The notes under the pieces were generated by a model. It was not told the DNA's origin, did not search any database, and worked only from the letters and a program-made list of their open reading frames with translations. A stretch of 64,000 nt of DNA from positions 30,001 to 94,000 of the forward strand of contig JAWQEG010000490.1 in NCBI GenBank assembly GCA_033782935.1, given 5' to 3'. The translations under genes were made by a program, and so were the position numbers. Source of the DNA: Petrolisthes cinctipes (Eukaryota > Arthropoda > Malacostraca > Decapoda > Porcellanidae). Positions 1 through 9,874 of the stretch are shown here, piece by piece. Position 1 is the stretch's first letter; every line of letters begins with the position of its first letter.

Positions 1-35
1 TTATTATTATTAATATTATTATTATTATTATTATT
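1..35. repeat. ATT microsatellite
   Basis: This is a run of TTA/ATT triplets with one interruption (TAAT near position 11). It is cut by the left edge of the window, so its full length is unknown. Together with a second ATT run at 94-129 it marks ordinary AT-rich eukaryotic intergenic DNA. The bases between the two runs (36-93) show nothing recognisable. Confidence 0.9.
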
Positions 36-92
36 AGATGGTTTATGGGTGAATTATTTAATGAATTTGGTGAGTAAACTATACAGTGATTT

Positions 93-93
<1 letters not shown>

Positions 94-129
<36 letters not shown>
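94..129. repeat. ATT microsatellite
   Basis: An uninterrupted ATT triplet run of about twelve units. The 45 bases after it lead into the 71-bp minisatellite and hold no recognisable feature. Confidence 0.95.
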
Positions 130-174
130 CTAACTGTTGGATAGATTTTGTGAATGTGAATACTCTGCTTTTGG

Positions 175-742
175 AAAATAATGAAGCCTTACAAGTGTGG
201 TTGGTTAGGAAGCTTATAAACCAATACCACTGTGGAATCAACCCCAAAATAATGAAGCCTTACAAGTGTGGTTGGTTGGGAAGCTAATAAACCAATACCA
301 CTGTGGAATGGACCCTAAAATAATGAAGCCTTACAAGTGTGGTTGGTTGGGAAGCTAACAAACCAATGCCACTGTGGAATGGACCCTAAAATAATGAAGC
401 CTTACAAGTGTGATTGGTTGGGAAGCTAACAAACCAATACCACTGTGGAATGGACCCTAAAATAATGAAGCCTTACAAGTGTGGTTGGTTGGGAAGCTAA
501 CAAACCAATACCACTGTGGAATCAACCCTAAAATAATGAAGCCTTACAAGTGTGGTTGGTTGGGAAGCTAACAAACCAATACCACTGTGGAATGGACCCT
601 AAAATAATGAAGCCTTACAAGTGTGGTTGGTTGGGAAGCTAACAAACCAATATCACTGTGGAATCAATCCTAAAATAATGAAGCCTTACAAGTGTGATTG
701 GTTGGGAAGCTAACAAACCAATACCACTGTGGAATCAACCCT
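175..742. repeat. 71-bp minisatellite, eight copies
   Basis: Eight head-to-tail copies of exactly 71 bp start at 175, 246, 317, 388, 459, 530, 601 and 672. Each begins AAAATAATGAAGCC and contains ACAAGTGTGGTTGG and CCACTGTGGAAT. Copies differ by a few substitutions. The clearest is the unit end, which reads either GGACCCT or TCAACCC/TCAATCC, so two subtypes are interspersed. The array ends directly against the LINE fragment at 743. It is unrelated to the 176-bp satellite. I do not recognise a named family. Confidence 0.93.
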
Positions 743-1061
743 ATTCTTTTGTCCCTCTGTCGCCTCTAGCTGCTCACCACTTTCCAAGACTATCTAATCT
801 CTTTCGAAAAATTCGTGTCGTAGGCTCTCTTTCCTTCTTTCTGTTTACTGATTTTCTCCAGTGTATCCTGGTTCAACCACCAAGTTTCTTTATTATTTTG
901 TTGTTCTATACCAAATGTTTTACCGACAATTTCTTCCTCTTTTCAAATCACATTAATATTTTCTTTCCACCAGGTCTTCGGATTTTATTCTGGTTTGATG
1001 TTACACAGAAATGCTTCCTTAAAAGTCTCCCTCAGTTTTTGATGTTTCAATCTACACCCGA
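743..1061 (-). mobile_element. decayed LINE ORF2 fragment (endonuclease-RT linker region)
   Basis: Read on the minus strand from 1053 downward, one frame keeps a pattern I know from RTE/CR1-like non-LTR retrotransposons, in the linker between the endonuclease and reverse transcriptase domains. A basic helix starts RLKHQKLRETFKEAF, then comes a GKTFG segment (about 907-924). The hallmark KETWWLN at 871-891 follows; the family usually has KETWWWN. A lysine-rich helix and an AYD segment come next. In-frame stops at 985-987, 943-945, 790-792 and 766-768 show it is dead. No endonuclease or RT catalytic motif is present, so this is a short fragment. Its right end abuts the first satellite monomer. 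The clade is uncertain, but assignment to a LINE is fairly secure from the motif order. Confidence 0.72.
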
Positions 1062-2962
1062 AATTCGGGAGTTTTGAGCCTAAATTTGTGATATAAACGG
1101 ATACAGAAGATGCATGCACATATTGACTTTGGCCACCTAAAATATCGATTTTCAGCACGTTTTCAGACTGTTTTTTGAAAATATTCTAGCACTGTGTAAG
1201 CATGTAGAGATCGCTTCTGGAAACCAAAAATATCGAATATTCAGGTGTTATGAGCCTGAATTTGAGATGTAAACGGGTACAGAAGATGCATGCATATATC
1301 GACTGTAGGCACCAAAAATATCGATTTTTAGCTTGTTTTGGGCCTATATTTTGAAATTATTCTAGCACTGAGTAGGCATGTACAGATCGCTTCTGGGACC
1401 CAAAAATATCGATTTTTAGGGTGTTTTGAACCAGAATTTGAGATATAAACGGGTACAGAAGATGCATGCATATATCGACTTTGGGCACCTAAAATATCGA
1501 TTTTCATCATGTTTTCGGTCTGTTTTTTGAAAATATTCTAACACTGAGTAGGCATGTACAGGTCGCTTCTGGGACCACAAAATATGGAATTTTCTGGTAT
1601 TTTGAACCTGAATTTAGGATATACACGGGTACGTAAGATGCATGCACATATCGACTTTGGGCACCTAAAATATCGATTTTTACCATGTTTTGGGACTATA
1701 TTTAAAAAAATTCTAGCACTGACTATGTATGTACAGATCCCTTCTGCGACCCAAAAATATCGAATTTTCTGGTATTTTGAACCTGAATTTAGGATATACA
1801 CGGGTACGTAAGATGCATGCACATATCGACTTTGGGCACCTAAAATATCGATTTTTAGCATGTTTCGGGCCTATATTTTGAAAATATTCTAGCACTGAGT
1901 AGGCATGTACAGATCGCTTCTGGGACCCAAAAATATCGAATTTTCGGGTGTTTTGAGCCTTAATTTGTGATATAAACGGGTACAGAACATGCATGCACAT
2001 ATCGACTTTGGGCACCAATAATATCGATTTTCAGCATGTTTCGGGCCTATATTTTGAAAATATTCTAGCACTGAGTAGACATGTACAGATCGCTACCGGG
2101 ACCCAAAAATATCGAATTTTCGGGTGTTTTGAACCTGAATTTGAGTTATAAACGGGTAAAGAAGATACATGCACATATCGGTTTTTGGCACCTAAAATAT
2201 CGATTTTCATCATGTTTTGGGCCTGTATTTTCAAAATATTCAAGCACTGAGTATGCATGTACAGATCGCTTCTGGGACCCAAAAATATCGAATTTTCGGG
2301 TGTTTTGAGACTGAATTTGGGATATAAATGGGTACAGAAGATGCATTCTTATATCGATTCTAGGCACCCAAATTATCGATTTTTAACATGTTTTGGGCCT
2401 TTAGTTTGGAAATATTCTAGCTCTGAGTAGGCATGTACAGATCGCTTCTGGGACCCAAAAAAGTCGAATTTTTGGATGTTTTGAACATGAATTTGAGATA
2501 GAAACGGTTACAGAAGATGCATGCACATATCGACTTTGTGCACCTAAAATATCGATTTTCAGCATGTTTTGGGCCTCTATATTGAAAATATTCTAACACT
2601 GAATAGGCATGTACAGATTGCTTCTGGTACCCAAATATATAGAATTTTCGGCTGTTTTAAGCCTGAATTTGTGATATAAACGGCTACAGAAGATGCATGC
2701 ACATATCGATTTTGCGCACCTGAAATATCGATTTTCATCATGTTTATGGCCTGTATTTATAAAATATTCAAGCACTGAGAATGCATGTACAGATCGCTTA
2801 TCGGACCAAAAAATATCGAATTTTCTGGTATTTTGAGCCAGAATTTGGGATATAAACGGGTACAGAAGATGCATGTACATATCGACTTTGGGCACCAAAA
2901 ATATCGATTTATAGCATGTTTTGGGCCTATATTTTGGAAATATTCTAGCTCTGAGTAGGCAG
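1062..2962. repeat. satellite edge: diverged 176-bp monomers, no HOR
   Basis: About eleven tandem monomers with boundaries (end of the GGCAT-equivalent) at 1203, 1379, 1555, 1730, 1906, 2082, 2258, 2434, 2610, 2786 and 2962. Spacing is therefore 175-176 bp throughout. Each holds two AAAATATCG-type boxes, a GTTTTGAGCC/GTTTTGGGCC box after each, a TGCATGCA palindrome and a GGCATGTACAGATCGC segment. None carries the 158-bp or 147-bp deletions typical of the interior. Substitutions between neighbours are more scattered than farther in. This is the expected look of the old margin of a satellite array. Confidence 0.93.
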
Positions 2963-5659
2963 TTACAGATCGCTTCTGGGACACAAAAATATCGAATTTT
3001 CGAGTAATTTGAGCCTGAATTTGGGATATAAACGGATACCGAAAATGCTGCACATATCGACTTTGGGCACCAAAAATATCGATTTTGAGAATGTTTTGGG
3101 TCTGTATCTTGAAAACATTCTAACTAGGAGTAGGCATGTACCGATCGCTTTTAAGACCCAAAAATACTGAATTTTCGGGTGTTTTGAGCCTGAATTTGAG
3201 ATATAAACGGGTACAGAAGATGCATACACATATTGACTTTGGGCACCTAAAATATCGATTTTCAGCATGTTTTGGGGATGTATCTGAGTAGGTATGTACA
3301 GATCGCTTCTAGGACGCCAAAACATCGAATTATCGGGTGTTTTGAGCCTGAATTTGAGATATAAACGGGTACAGAAGATGCATGCATATATCGACTTTTG
3401 GGCACCTAAAAGATCGATTTTCAGTATGTTTTGGGACTGTATATTGAAAATACTCTAACACGGAGTAGACATGTGCAGATCGCTTCTGGGACCCCAAAAT
3501 ATCGAATTTTCGGGTGCTTTGTGCCTGAATTTGAGATATCTACTTTGGGTACCTAAAATATCGGTTTTTAGTATGTTTTGGGCCTATATTTTGAAAATAT
3601 TCTAGCACTGAGGAGGCATGTAAGAGATCGCTTCTTGGACCCCAAAATATCGAATATTCGGGTGTTTTTAGCCTGATTTTGAGATATAAACAGGTACGGA
3701 AGACGCATGCACATATCGACTTTGGACACTTAAAATATCGATTTTTAGCATGTTTTGAGCCTATATTTTGAAAAACTACTATCTCTGAGTAGGCATGTAC
3801 AGATCGCTTTTGGGACCCAAAAATATCGAATTTTCGGGTGTTTTGAGGTTGAATTTGGGATATAAACGGGTGCAGAAGATGCATAGACATATTGACTTTG
3901 GGCACCTAAAATATCGATATTCAGCATGTTTTGGGCCTGTATCTGAGTAGGCATGTACAGATCGCTTCTGCAACCCCAAAATATCGAATTTTTGGGTGTT
4001 TTGAGTCTGAATTTGAGATATAAACGGGTACAGAAGATGCATGCACATATCGACTTTTGGACACCTAAAAGATCGATTTTCAGTATGTTTTGGGTCTGTA
4101 TTTTGAAAATACTCTAAAATGGAGTAGGCATGTACAGATCGCATCTGGGACCCCATAATATCAAATTTTCGGGTGTTTTGTGCCTGAATTTGAGATATCG
4201 ACTTTGGGCACCTAAAATATCGATTTTTAGCATGTTTTGGGCCTATATTTTGAAAGTATTCTAGCACTGAGTAGGCATGTACAGATCGCTTCTGGGACAC
4301 CAAAATATAGAATTTTCGGGTGTTTTCAGCCTGAATTTGATATATAAAAGAGTACTGAAGATGCATGCACATATCGACTTTTGGGCACCTATAATATCGA
4401 TTTTGGGCATGTTTTGGGTCTGTATCTTGACATTCTAACTATGAGTAGGCATGTACAGATTGCTTCTAGGACCCAAAAATACCGAATTTTCGGGTGTTTT
4501 GAGCCTGAATTTGAGATATAAACGGGTAAAGAAGATGCATGCACATATTGACTTTGGGCACCTAAAATATCGGTTTTTAGCATGTTACTAGGCCTGTATT
4601 TTGAAAATACTCTAACACGGAGTAGGCATGCACATATCGACTTTGGGGCACCTAAAATATCGATTTTGATCATGTTTTGGGTCTGTATCTTGAAAACATT
4701 CTAACTAGGAGTAGGCAAGTACAGAAGATGCATGCACATATCGACTTTGGACACTTAAAATATCGATTTTTAGCATGTTTTGAGCCTATATTTTGAAAAC
4801 ATTCTAGCACTGAGTAGGCATGTACAAATCGCTTCTGTGACCCAAAAATATCGAATTTTCGAGTGTTTTGAGGTTGAATTTGGGATATAAACGGGTGCAG
4901 ATGATGCATACACATATTGACTTTGGGCACCTATAATATCAATTTTTAGCATGTTTTGATCCTGTATCTGAGAAGGCATGTACAGATCGCTTCTGGGATC
5001 CCAAAATAGCGAATTCTCGGGTGTTTTGAGCCTGAATTTGAGATATAAACGGGTACAGAAGATGCATGCACATATCGACTTTTGGGCACCTAAAAAAATA
5101 TCGATTTTCATTATGTTTTGGGCCTGTATTTTTAAAATGCTCTAACACGGAGTAGGCATGTACAGATCGCTTCTGGGACCCCAAAATATCGAATTTTCGG
5201 GTGTTTTGTGCCTGAATTTGAGATATCGACTTTGGGCACTTAAAATATCGATTTTTAGCATGTTTTGGGCCTATATTTTGAAAATATTCTAGCACTGAGT
5301 AGGCATGTACAGATCGCTTCAGGGACCACAAAATATCGAATTTTCGGGAGTTTTGAGCCTGAATTTGAGATATAAACGGGTACAGAAGATGCAATGCACA
5401 TATTGACTTTGGGCTCCTAAAATATCGATTTTTAGCATGTTTTGGGCCTGTATTTTGAAAATACTCTAACACGGAGTAGGCATGTACAGATCGCTTCTAG
5501 GACCGAAAAATACCAAATTTTCGGGTGTTTTGAGCCTGAATTTGAGTTATAATCGGGTACAGAAGATGCATGCACATATCGACTTTGGACACTTAAAATA
5601 TCGATTTTTAGCATGTTTTGAGCCTATATTTTGAAAAACTTCTATCACTGAGTAGGCAT
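2963..5659. repeat. satellite array with HOR-type length variants
   Basis: The same satellite continues but now mixes monomer lengths. Boundaries at 3137, 3295, 3472, 3619, 3796 and 3954 give 175, 158, 177, 147, 177 and 158 bp. The 158-bp type lacks 18 bp after the second GCCTGTAT. The 147-bp type lacks 29 bp after GAGATAT. Variants such as GAGGTTGAATTTGGG always travel with the 158-bp form, so monomer types are fixed in order. The block ends at the target site of the first LTR copy, in a monomer marked by GAAAAACTTCTATCACTG. Confidence 0.92.
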
Positions 5660-6840
5660 TGTTACGCATGCCTGAATAATTTTTCTTTTGTTAGTTTTGC
5701 TATCCATTTTTGACAGGGACTGTGAGAGAAGGAGTGAGAGGGTAGTAGCTCGCGCCAGGATCTGTTGTGTGCGAGCTATCTTATCTAGTGTGTGGGAAGC
5801 TAGATTATTATTCCATTTTCTTTAGGTATTCTTGTCAGAAGGGTGAGCGTGCCCTGGCTAGCTAGAGTCGCTGAATGCGTATGCTTTCACCTGCTGCGTT
5901 CTGTGATAAACTCTCCGATTTCATTCCTGTTGACTTCCAATAGTTTCTTAGGAGGGAACGTAGGAGTAAAGTGTGTGATTAAGTCGAAATTAAAGGAACA
6001 GTTAGAAAACGCGCTTGTTTGTCTTTGTGAAGACCACAGTGTACCCTTTGTTTTGCCAATGGAATATAAGGCGAGGGGAGAGCCAGTAAAGATCAGATAC
6101 CAGTGGGGACCGGGTCAACTCAGTTTGAGTTTTGTAAGTGTGTGGGTGTATTGAGATTCGGATGGAGACTCACAACGTTTGATAAGTATAATTTTGTATT
6201 TTCTTCTATATTCTTCTTACAGTAACATAGGGTCACTCTCATATTATTACCACTCTCATATTATTACCACTCTCATATTATTACCACTCTCATATTTTTA
6301 CTATTATTACTATTATTATATTATTACATGTGTGTTGTGATGCATTGAAATGTATTTATTATATGTGCCAGTGAAGTGCTAACTTACTATTATTAATTCT
6401 GTGTTTACGTGTGCCTAGAGTCTTGTGTTATTGAAGTGATGGCACAGTGGTAGTGAGTTATTGAGTGAGTATTGCAAGTGCATTATATATTTTGGGAACT
6501 CTGTCTCACGTTCTGTCATAGTTCGGAATCCTTATTTCATTTAATAATTCTTTTAGTGTTTATTGTTTGTCTTTGTCTTTGTTCTTATTTGTTAATATAT
6601 AGTATAGAAAATCATCTTTTATTCATTATATCCGAACTTGGTTATATGTATGAACGGTCTCTTTGGGTTGTGTTAGCATTCTTTCATATAGGCTGGGTTT
6701 GTACTTTTACTTATAATTCATAACTTTAATAGTCAGATACCTGCGACCCAGTGCTATTTTTTTCTGTTGATAGCTAACTTTGGGGTAAGTCTAGTCTAGT
6801 GACTATTACTGCACCATATCTCTACCCTCCGTCCGTAACA
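5660..6840. mobile_element. solo LTR, copy 1
   Basis: A 1181-bp block unrelated to the satellite begins TGTTACG and ends CGTAACA, a perfect 7-bp inverted terminus with the TG...CA ends of retroviral-type LTRs. It is flanked by GCAT at 5656-5659 and 6841-6844. The intact satellite has a single GCAT there, so this is a 4-bp target-site duplication. A 4-bp duplication fits Ty3/gypsy-type integrases. No gag-pol sequence, primer-binding site or partner LTR with internal DNA is present, so it is a solo LTR. A TATA-like ATTATATATTTT lies at 6482-6493, but I cannot assign U3/R/U5 or orientation. A 17-bp VNTR lies at 6234-6301. A 103-codon frame (5843-6154) starts at GTG and is probably not coding. 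Confidence 0.85.
6234..6301. repeat. 17-bp VNTR inside the LTR, four units
   Basis: Four tandem units of CACTCTCATATTATTAC (the last ends TTTTTAC), followed by an ATT-rich tract. Equivalent arrays occur in every LTR copy: 10449-10533, 13192-13276, 16085-16169 and 18978-19062 have five units, and 21725-21792 has four. The one-unit difference accounts for the main length difference between 1181-bp and 1198/1199-bp LTR copies. Confidence 0.93.
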
Positions 6841-9800
6841 GCATGTACAGATCGTTTCTGGGACCCCAAAATATCGACTTTTCGGGTGTTTTGTGCCTGA
6901 ATTTGAGATATCGAATTTGGGCACCTAAAATATCGATTTTTAGCATGTTATGGGCCTATATTTTGAAAATATTCAAGCACTGAGTAGGCATGTACAGATC
7001 GCTTCTGGGACCCCAAAATATCGAATTTTCAAGTGTTTGAGCCTGAATTTGAAATATAAACGGGTACAGAAGATGCATGCACATATTGACTTTGGGCACC
7101 TACAATATCGATTTTCAGCATGTTTTGGGCTTGTATTTTGAAAATACTCTAACACGGAGTAGGTATGTACAGATCGCTTCTTGGACCCCAAAATATCGAA
7201 TTTTCGGGTGTTTTTAACCTGAATTTGAGATATAAACGGGTAATGAAGATGCATGCACATATCGACTTTTGGGCACCTAAAATATCGATTTTGGGCATGT
7301 TTTGGGTCTGTATCTTGAAAACATTCTAACTACTAGTAGTCATGTACAGATCGCTTCTAGAACCCAAAAATACCGAATTTTCGGGTGTTTTGAGTCTGAA
7401 TTTGAGATACAAACGGGTACAGAAGATGCATGCACATGCCGACTTTGGACACTTAAAATATCGAATTTTAGCATGTTTTGAGCCTATATTTTGAAAATAT
7501 TCTAGCACTGAGAAGGCATGTACAGATCGCTTCTGGGACCCAAAAATTTTGAATTTTCGGGTGTTTTGAGGTTGAATTTGGGATATAAACGGGTGCAGAA
7601 GATGCATACACATATTGACTTTGCGCACGTAAAATATCGATTTTCAGCATGTTTTGGGCCTGTATCTGAGTAGGCAGGTACAGATCGCTTCTGGGACCCC
7701 AAAACATCGAATTTTCGGGTGTTTGGAGCCTAAATTTGAGATATAAACGGGTACAGAAGATGCATGCACATATCGACTTTTGGGCACTTAAACGATCGAT
7801 TTTCAGTATGTTTTGGGCCTGTATTTTGAAAATACTCTAACACGGAGTAGGTATGTACAGATCGCTTCTGGAACCCCAAAATATCGAATTTTCGGGTGTT
7901 TTGTGCCTGAATTTGAGATATCGACTTTGGGCACCTAAAATATCGATTTTTAGCATGTTATGGGCCTATATTTTGAAAATATTCTAGCACTGAGTAGGCA
8001 TGTACAGATCGCTTCTGGGACCCCAAAATATCGAATTTTCGGGTGTTTTGAGCCTGAATTAGAGATATAAACGGGTACAGAAGATGCATGCACATATTGA
8101 CTTTGGGCACCTAAAATATCGATTTTCAGCATGTTTTGGGATTGTATTTTGAAAATACTCTAACACGGAGTAGGCATGTACAGATCACTTCTTGGACCCC
8201 AAAATATAGAAATTTCGGGTGTTTTGAGCCTGAATTTGAGATATAAACGGGTAATGAAGATGCATGCACATATCGACTTTTAGGCACCTAAAATATCGAT
8301 TTTGGGCATGTTTTGGGTCTGTATCTTGAAAACAATCTAAATAAAAGTAGGCATGTACAGATCGCTTCTAGGACCCAAAAATATCGAATTTTCGGGCGTT
8401 TTGAGCCTGAATTTGAGATATAAACGGATGCAGAAGATGTATACATATTGACTTTGCGCACTTAAAATATCGATTTTCAGCATGTTTTGGGCCTGTATCT
8501 GAGTAGGCATGTACAGATCGCTTCTGGGACCCCAAAACATCGAATTTTCGGGTGTTTTGAGCCTGAATTTGAGATATAAACGGGTAATGAAGATGCATGC
8601 ACATATCGACTTTTGGGCAACTAAAATATCGATTTTGTGCATGTTTTGGTTCTGTATCTTGAAAACATTCTAACTAGGAGTAGGCATGTACAGATCGCTT
8701 CTAGGACCCAAAAATACCGAATTTTCGGGTGTTTTGAGCCTGAATTTGAGATATAAACGGGTACAGAAGATGCATGCACATACCGACTTCTGACGCTTAA
8801 AATATCGATTTTTAGCATGTTTTGAGCCTATATTTTGAAAATATTCTAGCAATGAGTAGGCATGTACAGATCGCTTCTGGGACCCAAAAATATTGAATTT
8901 TCGGGTGTTTTGACGTTGAATTTGGGATATAAACGGGTGCAGAAGATGCATACACATATTGACTTTGCGCACCTAAAATATCGATTTTCAGCATGTTTTG
9001 GGCCTGTATCTGAGTAGGCATGTACAGATCGCTTCTGGGACCCCAAAACATCGAATTTTCGGGTGTTTTGAGCCTGAATTTGAGATATAAACGGGTACAG
9101 AAGATGCATGCACATATCGACTTTTGGGCACCTAAAAGATCGATTTTCAGTATGTTTTGTGCCTGTATTTTGAAAATACTCTAACACGGAGTAGGCATGT
9201 ACAGATCGCTTCTGGGACCCCAAAATATCGAATTTTCGAGTGTTTTGTGCCTGAATTTGAGATATCGTCTTTGGGCACCTAAAATATCGATTTTTAGCAT
9301 GTTTTGGGCCTATATTTTGAAAATATTCTAGCACTGAGTAGGCATGTACAGATCGCTTCTAGGACCCCAAAACATCGAATTTTCTGGTGTTTTGAGCCTG
9401 AATTTGAGATATAAACGGGTACAGAAGATGCATGCACATATTGACTTTGGGCACATAAAATATCGATTTTCAGCATGTTTTGGGCCTGTATTTTGAAAAT
9501 ACTCTAACACGGAGTAGGCATGTACAGATCGCTTCTTGGACCCCAAAATATCGAATTTTCGGGTGTTTTGAGCCTGAATTTGAGATATAAATGGGTACTG
9601 AAGATGGATGCGCATATCAACTTTTAGGCACCTAAAATATCGATTTTGAGCATGTTTTGGGTCTGTATCTTGAAAACAATTTAACTAGGAGTAGTCAAGT
9701 ACAGATCGCTTCTAGGACCGAAAACTACTGAATTTTCGGGTGTATTGAGCCTAAATTTGAGATATAAACGGGTACAGAAGATGCATGCACATATCGACTT

Positions 9801-9874
9801 TGGACACTTAAAATATCGATTTTTAGCATGTTTTGAGCCTATATTTTGAAAAACTTCTATCACTGTGTAGGCAT
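6841..9874. repeat. satellite array between LTR copies 1 and 2
   Basis: About 3.0 kb of satellite containing the best-ordered copy of the basic HOR (8688-9698) plus earlier partial HORs. It begins in the right half of the monomer interrupted by LTR copy 1 and ends in a monomer with GAAAAACTTCTATCACTG just before LTR copy 2. This is the longest interval between LTR copies, roughly twice the 1.55-1.69 kb of the others. Confidence 0.93.
8688..9698. repeat. reference six-monomer higher-order repeat, 1011 bp
   Basis: Six consecutive monomers end at 8863, 9021, 9198, 9345, 9521 and 9698, giving 176, 158, 177, 147, 176 and 177 bp. Each has diagnostic bases. The first has TAGGACCC and GGACACTTAAAA-type sequence. 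The second has GAGGTTGAATTTGGG-like sequence and the 18-bp deletion. The third has CTAAAAGATCG and CAGTATG. The fourth has GTGCCTGAATTTGAGATATCG and the 29-bp deletion. The fifth has TATTGACTTTGGGC. The sixth has GGTACTGAAG and ends ATTTAACTAGGAG. The same order, often partial, recurs from about 3 to 24 kb. Confidence 0.9.

Noticed and set aside
694..1077. A 127-codon plus-strand frame over the left flank
   Set aside because: It is antisense to the LINE ORF2 remnant, begins inside the minisatellite and ends in satellite DNA.
5843..6154. A 103-codon frame in each LTR as a protein-coding gene
   Set aside because: It starts at GTG, which is not credible for a eukaryotic gene, has no recognisable domain, and its differences between copies look neutral.
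6482..6493. TATA-like ATTATATATTTT and AATAAA-like words in the LTR as promoter and poly(A) signals
   Set aside because: The DNA is so AT-rich that such words are expected by chance. AATAAA near the LTR start occurs in only some copies, and without a full-length element the orientation is unknown.
6472..6723. An 83-codon hydrophobic frame in the LTR (also 19233-19484), resembling a membrane protein
   Set aside because: The hydrophobicity comes from T-rich DNA. The frame lacks an ATG near its start and is not kept uniformly in the six LTRs.
9363..9538. A CENP-B box in the monomer
   Set aside because: The CGGG in AAACGGGTA was tested against the box core (TTCG, four bases, A, two bases, CGGG). 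The A and CGGG fit, but the TTCG position reads TGAG, so the match fails at two core bases.
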